DNA of 8,766 nt. It comes from Thiomicrospira sp. UBA5634 (GTDB lineage Bacteria > Pseudomonadota > Gammaproteobacteria > Thiomicrospirales > Thiomicrospiraceae). Shown in pieces: positions 5,944 through 8,766 of the stretch. The notes beneath the pieces were generated by a model, which was not told the DNA's origin, made no database searches, and saw only the letters and a list, made by a program, of their open reading frames with translations. Made by a program: the position numbers and the translations under genes. The stretch covers positions 1-8,766 of the forward strand of contig DIJW01000095.1 in assembly GCA_002421475.1 (NCBI GenBank). The letters run 5' to 3'. Position 1 is the stretch's first letter; the number at the start of each line of letters is the position of its first letter.

Positions 5944-6681
5944 TTAAACCAAGTCCCCCCATTGAGCTTGGAGTAGGCTTAAAATAACCGGTGCAGCCGT
6001 TTCGGTACGTAAAATACGTGGACCCAGACGAATGCCTTGAAATCCTTGCTGCTGGGCCAGTTGTACTTCGTCATCGGTTAAACCGCCTTCCGGCCCGATT
6101 AACACTGCCAGCGGCAGGGTTGGATCAGGTTTAGGCAATTGGGAAAGATTTTTGTGACTGTATGGATCCAACACCAGGCCTGGTGTTTGAGGTGTTTGTG
6201 CGAACCATTCGGTTAAAGTCATTAAGGGTTTCACTTGCGGCACTACACAACGGCCGGATTGTTCACACGCACTAATGACCAGTGCTTGCCATTGTTCGCG
6301 GCGTTTGTGTTGTTTGTCATCTTCTAACCGAACTTCGCAACGTTCGGTAAATAGTGGCTGTATTTCGGTCACGCCCAGTTCAACTGCTTTTTGTAAGGCA
6401 TAATCCATACGCTCGCCGCGCGAAATGCCTTGTAGCAAAAGAGTGTGAAGCGGTGATTCGGTCGAAGGTTGGCTGATCTCACCCAGTGTTACATGCGCGG
6501 TGCGTTTATCTATCACCTGAAGGCTGGCGCGCGCTTGTCGGCCTTGACCGTCAAACACATCAATTAAATGGCCATTTTTCAGGCGTAAAACCGTTAACGC
6601 ATAATGCGTTTGGTCTTTATGGAGTTCGACCACCAGGCCTGGTTGGTAGTCAGCCGGCAAATAAAAACGTGGAATACGCAT
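5944..6681 (-). CDS. rsmE: 16S rRNA (uracil-1498-N3)-methyltransferase RsmE
   Basis: SAM-dependent enzyme of the SPOUT (trefoil-knot) class that methylates N3 of U1498 in 16S rRNA on the assembled 30S subunit. From ATG 6681 it is 245 aa, matching E. coli RsmE (243). Visible: N-terminal PUA-like part starting MRIPRFYLP, then HYALTVLRLKNGHLIDVFDGQG near 26-47; SRGERMDYALQKAVELGVTEIQPLFTERCEVRL near 87-119; SACEQSGRCVVP near 137-148; and the C-terminal knot with LIGPEGGLTDDE (194-205) and LGPRILRTETAA (219-230). An in-frame ATG at 6816 would give 45 extra residues overlapping the end of metF and without homology, so it is rejected. From 6681 the gap to metF is 14 bp, with no clear Shine-Dalgarno, so coupling to metF is likely. 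Two iterated palindromes lie inside, both encoding Pro-Gly-Leu-Val (residues 14-17 and 167-170). Confidence 0.95.
   Translation of the reverse strand: MRIPRFYLPADYQPGLVVELHKDQTHYALTVLRLKNGHLIDVFDGQGRQARASLQVIDKRTAHVTLGEISQPSTESPLHTLLLQGISRGERMDYALQKAVELGVTEIQPLFTERCEVRLEDDKQHKRREQWQALVISACEQSGRCVVPQVKPLMTLTEWFAQTPQTPGLVLDPYSHKNLSQLPKPDPTLPLAVLIGPEGGLTDDEVQLAQQQGFQGIRLGPRILRTETAAPVILSLLQAQWGDLV
6170..6187. repeat. Iterated palindrome copy in rsmE (18 bp)
   Basis: AACACCAGGCCTGGTGTT is a perfect 18-bp palindrome with the full 14-bp core. On the gene strand it encodes Thr-Pro-Gly-Leu-Val-Leu near residues 166-171, in a segment that is variable between RsmE proteins. Confidence 0.9.
6631..6643. 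repeat. Iterated palindrome copy in rsmE (12-bp core)
   Basis: CACCAGGCCTGGT, with the 12-bp palindrome ACCAGGCCTGGT at 6632-6643; the 14th base is T instead of G. It encodes Gln-Pro-Gly-Leu-Val-Val near residues 13-18, again at a poorly conserved stretch of RsmE. Confidence 0.88.
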
Positions 6682-6695
6682 ATAAAATGGGCGAA

Positions 6696-7565
6696 TTACA
6701 ACTGCATATTGTCGTTGCGCCAAGTTAAATCGCGCGCAATCGCCAACGTCGGTTGAGTGCTGTTCATGCTGTAAAAATGCAGGCCTGGTGCACCGCCATC
6801 CAATAAACGTTGGCACATACTGGTGACATAATCTTGTCCAAACGCGCGTAAACTCACCAGATCATCCTCAAAACTTTCTAAGCGACACTTTAACCAGCGC
6901 GGCACTTCGGCACCACACATGCCGGAAAAACGAATCAATTGTTCGTAATTGGTGATCGGCATAATCCCGGGCACAATCGGCAGATCAATGCCGGCTTTTT
7001 CACAGGAGTCGATAAAGTAAAAATAGCTGTCGGCGTTAAAGAAATACTGCGTAATCGCTGCATCCGCACCTTGCTCGACTTTATGTTTAAAGTGTTTGAT
7101 GCCTTGATCACAGTTACGTGCTTGCGGATGCGTTTCCGGATAAGCGGCAACTTCTAACTGAAAAGTGTTACCGGTTTCTTGGCGGATAAACGCAATCAGG
7201 TCGGCGGCATATTTAAACTCGCCCGGATCCATCATGCCTGACGGCATATCACCGCGCAAAGCAACAATCCGTTTAACTCCGAGGTCTTGATAGGTTTTCA
7301 GTAATGCACGAATACTGTCTTGCGTGGCGCCAATGCAGGTTAAATGCGGCACGGCTTCAAACGCAGTGTTTTGTTGAATATGGGCGACGGTTTCCAGGGT
7401 TTTTTCTTGGGTGGTGCCGCCTGCACCATAGGTCACGGAAATATATTCAGGTTTAAGTACCGCCAACTCATCAATGACTTTATTCAGCTTGAGTGAACCT
7501 TCTGCCGTACGCGGCGGAAAACACTCCAAACTCAAGCTTTGCGGATACTGCTTTTGTGATTTCAT
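6696..7565 (-). CDS. metF: 5,10-methylenetetrahydrofolate reductase MetF
   Basis: FAD enzyme that reduces 5,10-methylene-THF to 5-methyl-THF, the methyl donor for methionine synthesis. The protein is 289 aa, close to E. coli MetF (296), and forms the expected TIM barrel. Markers: SLECFPPR at 12-19, where Glu14 matches the catalytic Glu28 of E. coli; EYISVTYGAGGTTQEKT near 40-56; VALRGDMPSG near 101-110, holding the Asp next to the flavin; EVAAYPETHPQA near 138-149; DAAITQYFFN near 168-177; and PGIMPITNYEQLIRFSGMCGAEVP near 199-222. ATG 7565 is preceded by AAGGA (7574-7578) with 8-base spacing. It lies downstream of metK in the same direction, with a repeat element in the 122-bp gap, and directly precedes rsmE. 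A partial copy of the iterated motif lies near its 3' end. No MetJ box or SAM riboswitch was seen upstream. Confidence 0.96.
   Translation of the reverse strand: MKSQKQYPQSLSLECFPPRTAEGSLKLNKVIDELAVLKPEYISVTYGAGGTTQEKTLETVAHIQQNTAFEAVPHLTCIGATQDSIRALLKTYQDLGVKRIVALRGDMPSGMMDPGEFKYAADLIAFIRQETGNTFQLEVAAYPETHPQARNCDQGIKHFKHKVEQGADAAITQYFFNADSYFYFIDSCEKAGIDLPIVPGIMPITNYEQLIRFSGMCGAEVPRWLKCRLESFEDDLVSLRAFGQDYVTSMCQRLLDGGAPGLHFYSMNSTQPTLAIARDLTWRNDNMQL
6780..6790. repeat. Partial iterated palindrome in metF
   Basis: CAGGCCTGGTG keeps the 8-bp centre CAGGCCTG and the complete right half of the core; the left half is degraded (TGCAGG instead of ACCAGG). It encodes Ala-Pro-Gly-Leu-His in the conserved C-terminal part of MetF, where amino-acid constraint may prevent a full copy. 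Confidence 0.55.
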
Positions 7566-7587
7566 CAGTAAAATCCTTGTTGTCTTT

Positions 7588-7680
7588 CACCACAGAGGCA
7601 CGAAGTCACGAAGCATTTTGAGCGAGAAACAGATGATTAAATCTCCGTTTCTTTCTTAGTGTCTCAGTGTCTTTGTGGTG
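7588..7680. repeat. Inverted-repeat element of 8-bp CACNNAGN units between metK and metF
   Basis: The two ends of this 93-bp stretch are imperfect inverted repeats of about 26 bp. Each arm is built of three 8-bp units. Left arm on +: CACAGAGG, CACGAAGT, CACGAAGC (7591-7614). Right arm on -: CACAAAGA, CACTGAGA, CACTAAGA (7677 down to 7654). Outermost bases CACCACA/TGTGGTG pair perfectly. A second hairpin sits in the middle: AGAAAC (7625-7630) with GTTTCT (7647-7652), plus AGAT with ATCT. It fills almost all of the metK-metF gap and leaves the metF ribosome site free. No reading frame is visible inside. It looks like a small non-coding mobile or REP-like element; I recall similar CACAGAG-rich intergenic repeats in many bacteria, but could not check. 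Confidence 0.7.
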
Positions 7681-7687
7681 CCAAAAA

Positions 7688-8766
7688 TTACAATCCCGCG
7701 TCAGCGCGTAAAGCGGCGGCTTTGTCGGTTTTTTCCCAAGTAAACTCCGGTAGTTCACGTCCAAAATGACCGTAAGCGGCGGTTTTTTGGTAAATCGGGC
7801 GATATAAATCTAACATCGCAATCAAGCCTTTCGGACGTAAATCAAAATGTTCACGTACTAATTTTTCAATTAATGCCACGCTGACTTTCTCGGTACCAAA
7901 GGTGTCGATGCTGATCGAGGTAGGCTGTGCCACACCGATTGCATAAGACACTTGGATTTCGCATTTGTCCGCCAGGCCTGCAGCCACCACGTTTTTCGCT
8001 ACATAACGACCGGCATAAGCAGCGGAGCGATCCACTTTTGACGGGTCTTTACCGGAAAACGCGCCGCCGCCGTGACGTGCCATGCCGCCATAGCTGTCAA
8101 CGATGATTTTACGCCCTGTTAAACCGGCATCACCTACCGGTCCGCCGATTACAAAACGGCCGGTCGGGTTAATGTGATATTGGGTATCTTTATGCAGCCA
8201 TCCTGCCGGTAAAGTCGGCTTGATGATCAACTCCATCACCGCTTCACGTAGGGCTTTGTTTTCAATGTCCGGTGCATGCTGAGTTGATAACACTACCGCA
8301 TCAATCGCCACCGGTTTACCGTTTTCATAACGTAACGTCACTTGGCTTTTGGCATCCGGGCGTAACCAAGGTAACTCACCGGATTTGCGCACTTGCGCTT
8401 GGCGTTCCATTAAACGGTGGGCGTAATAAATCGGTGCCGGCATCAATACATCGGTTTCGTTTGAAGCATAACCAAACATTAACCCTTGGTCGCCCGCACC
8501 TTGTTCGTGATCATCAAATTCATCCACACCCATCGCGATTTCCGGCGATTGTTTGCCAATCGCGGTCAAAACGGCACAGGTATCACCGTCAAAGCCCAAG
8601 TCGGCGCTGTTGTAGCCGATCTCCTTGACGACTTTGCGCACCAATTCTTCTTGGTCAACCCACGCCGAGGTGGTGATTTCGCCGCCGATTAAGACCATGC
8701 CGGTTTTAACAAAAGTTTCGCAGGCCACACGAGCGCGCGGATCTTGTTGCATGATGGCATCCAGCA
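7688..8766 (-). CDS. metK: S-adenosylmethionine synthetase MetK, N-terminus outside the window
   Basis: Makes S-adenosylmethionine from methionine and ATP, the methyl donor used by enzymes such as the neighbouring RsmE. About 358 residues are visible of an expected 384 or so; the frame runs open through the window edge (LDAI precedes the ATG at 8752), so that ATG is internal and the true start with the HPDK motif is missing. Counting from the codon at 8752, visible motifs are GFDGDTCAV near 53-61, [15 protein letters not shown] at 82-96 (ATP/methionine site), [29 protein letters not shown] near 195-223, [23 protein letters not shown] at 228-250 (phosphate-binding loop with Lys and Asp), and [17 protein letters not shown] near 264-280. 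All are intact. A partial iterated motif encodes Ala-Ala-Gly-Leu near 257-260. The stop at 7688 is followed by the inverted-repeat element and then metF. Confidence 0.97.
   Translation of the reverse strand, partial: LDAIMQQDPRARVACETFVKTGMVLIGGEITTSAWVDQEELVRKVVKEIGYNSADLGFDGDTCAVLTAIGKQSPEIAMGVDEFDDHEQGAGDQGLMFGYASNETDVLMPAPIYYAHRLMERQAQVRKSGELPWLRPDAKSQVTLRYENGKPVAIDAVVLSTQHAPDIENKALREAVMELIIKPTLPAGWLHKDTQYHINPTGRFVIGGPVGDAGLTGRKIIVDSYGGMARHGGGAFSGKDPSKVDRSAAYAGRYVAKNVVAAGLADKCEIQVSYAIGVAQPTSISIDTFGTEKVSVALIEKLVREHFDLRPKGLIAMLDLYRPIYQKTAAYGHFGRELPEFTWEKTDKAAALRADAGL
7972..7980. repeat. Partial iterated palindrome in metK
   Basis: CCAGGCCTG contains the 8-bp palindrome CAGGCCTG (7973-7980) but lacks the outer arms on both sides. 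It lies in the highly conserved [10 protein letters not shown] stretch of MetK, so it could also be chance in a constrained coding region. Confidence 0.4.

Noticed and set aside
7657..7672. Tandem AGACACTG/AGACACTA on the minus strand upstream of metF, reminiscent of MetJ boxes
   Set aside because: Only 4 of 8 bases match AGACGTCT in each unit, and the pair is explained by the 8-bp repeat units of the inverted element.
985..7980. CRISPR array or uptake sequences of known Haemophilus or Neisseria type
   Set aside because: Copies of the palindrome are irregularly spaced (146 to 2967 bp) within genes, and I saw no AAGTGCGGT or GCCGTCTGAA.
8272..8692. Open frames on the + strand opposite metK
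   Set aside because: Antisense shadows of a strongly conserved gene; no family features and no ribosome sites.

Overview
The window looks like chromosomal DNA of a gammaproteobacterium with GC in the mid-40s by eye. Household genes (metK, metF, rsmE, yihY, a DJ-1/YajL protein, a C-terminal processing protease) have gammaproteobacterial sequence features. The glutathione gene belongs to the uncommon glutamate-cysteine ligase family first described in Acidithiobacillus ferrooxidans. A sulfur-oxidising Thiomicrospira/Hydrogenovibrio-type organism fits best, but this is inference from family membership only.

Layout. Bases 1-929 (+) hold the C-terminal end of an S41 protease and, overlapping it by one base (TAATG), a YajL/DJ-1-like protein. 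Bases 930-1022 are a convergent junction with an intrinsic terminator and a perfect 28-bp palindrome. Bases 1023-3575 (-) hold a membrane-bound GGDEF-EAL cyclic-di-GMP protein followed 3 bp later by an unrecognised 60-aa protein. Bases 3576-3687 are a divergent promoter region. Bases 3688-4530 (+) are yihY, which meets gshA tail to tail with only 9 bp between the stop codons; a hairpin is built into the end of yihY. Bases 4540-8766 (-) read metK (N-terminus outside the window), metF, rsmE, gshA. This is a sulfur-amino-acid/one-carbon/glutathione group: SAM synthesis, methyl-THF supply, a SAM-dependent rRNA methyltransferase, and the first step of glutathione synthesis. metK and metF are separated by an inverted-repeat element made of 8-bp units; gshA has its own extended -10 promoter.

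The most striking feature crosses gene boundaries. The 12-bp palindrome ACCAGGCCTGGT (often extended to CACCAGGCCTGGTG) occurs five times in under 9 kb, four times inside coding sequence and once as the core of the 28-bp intergenic palindrome. Two further CAGGCCTG copies lie in metF and metK. Chance expectation for a given 12-mer here is about 0.0005. This has the look of a genome-wide iterated motif, comparable in kind to cyanobacterial HIP1 or to DNA-uptake sequences, but with a different sequence. Its function cannot be read from this window.
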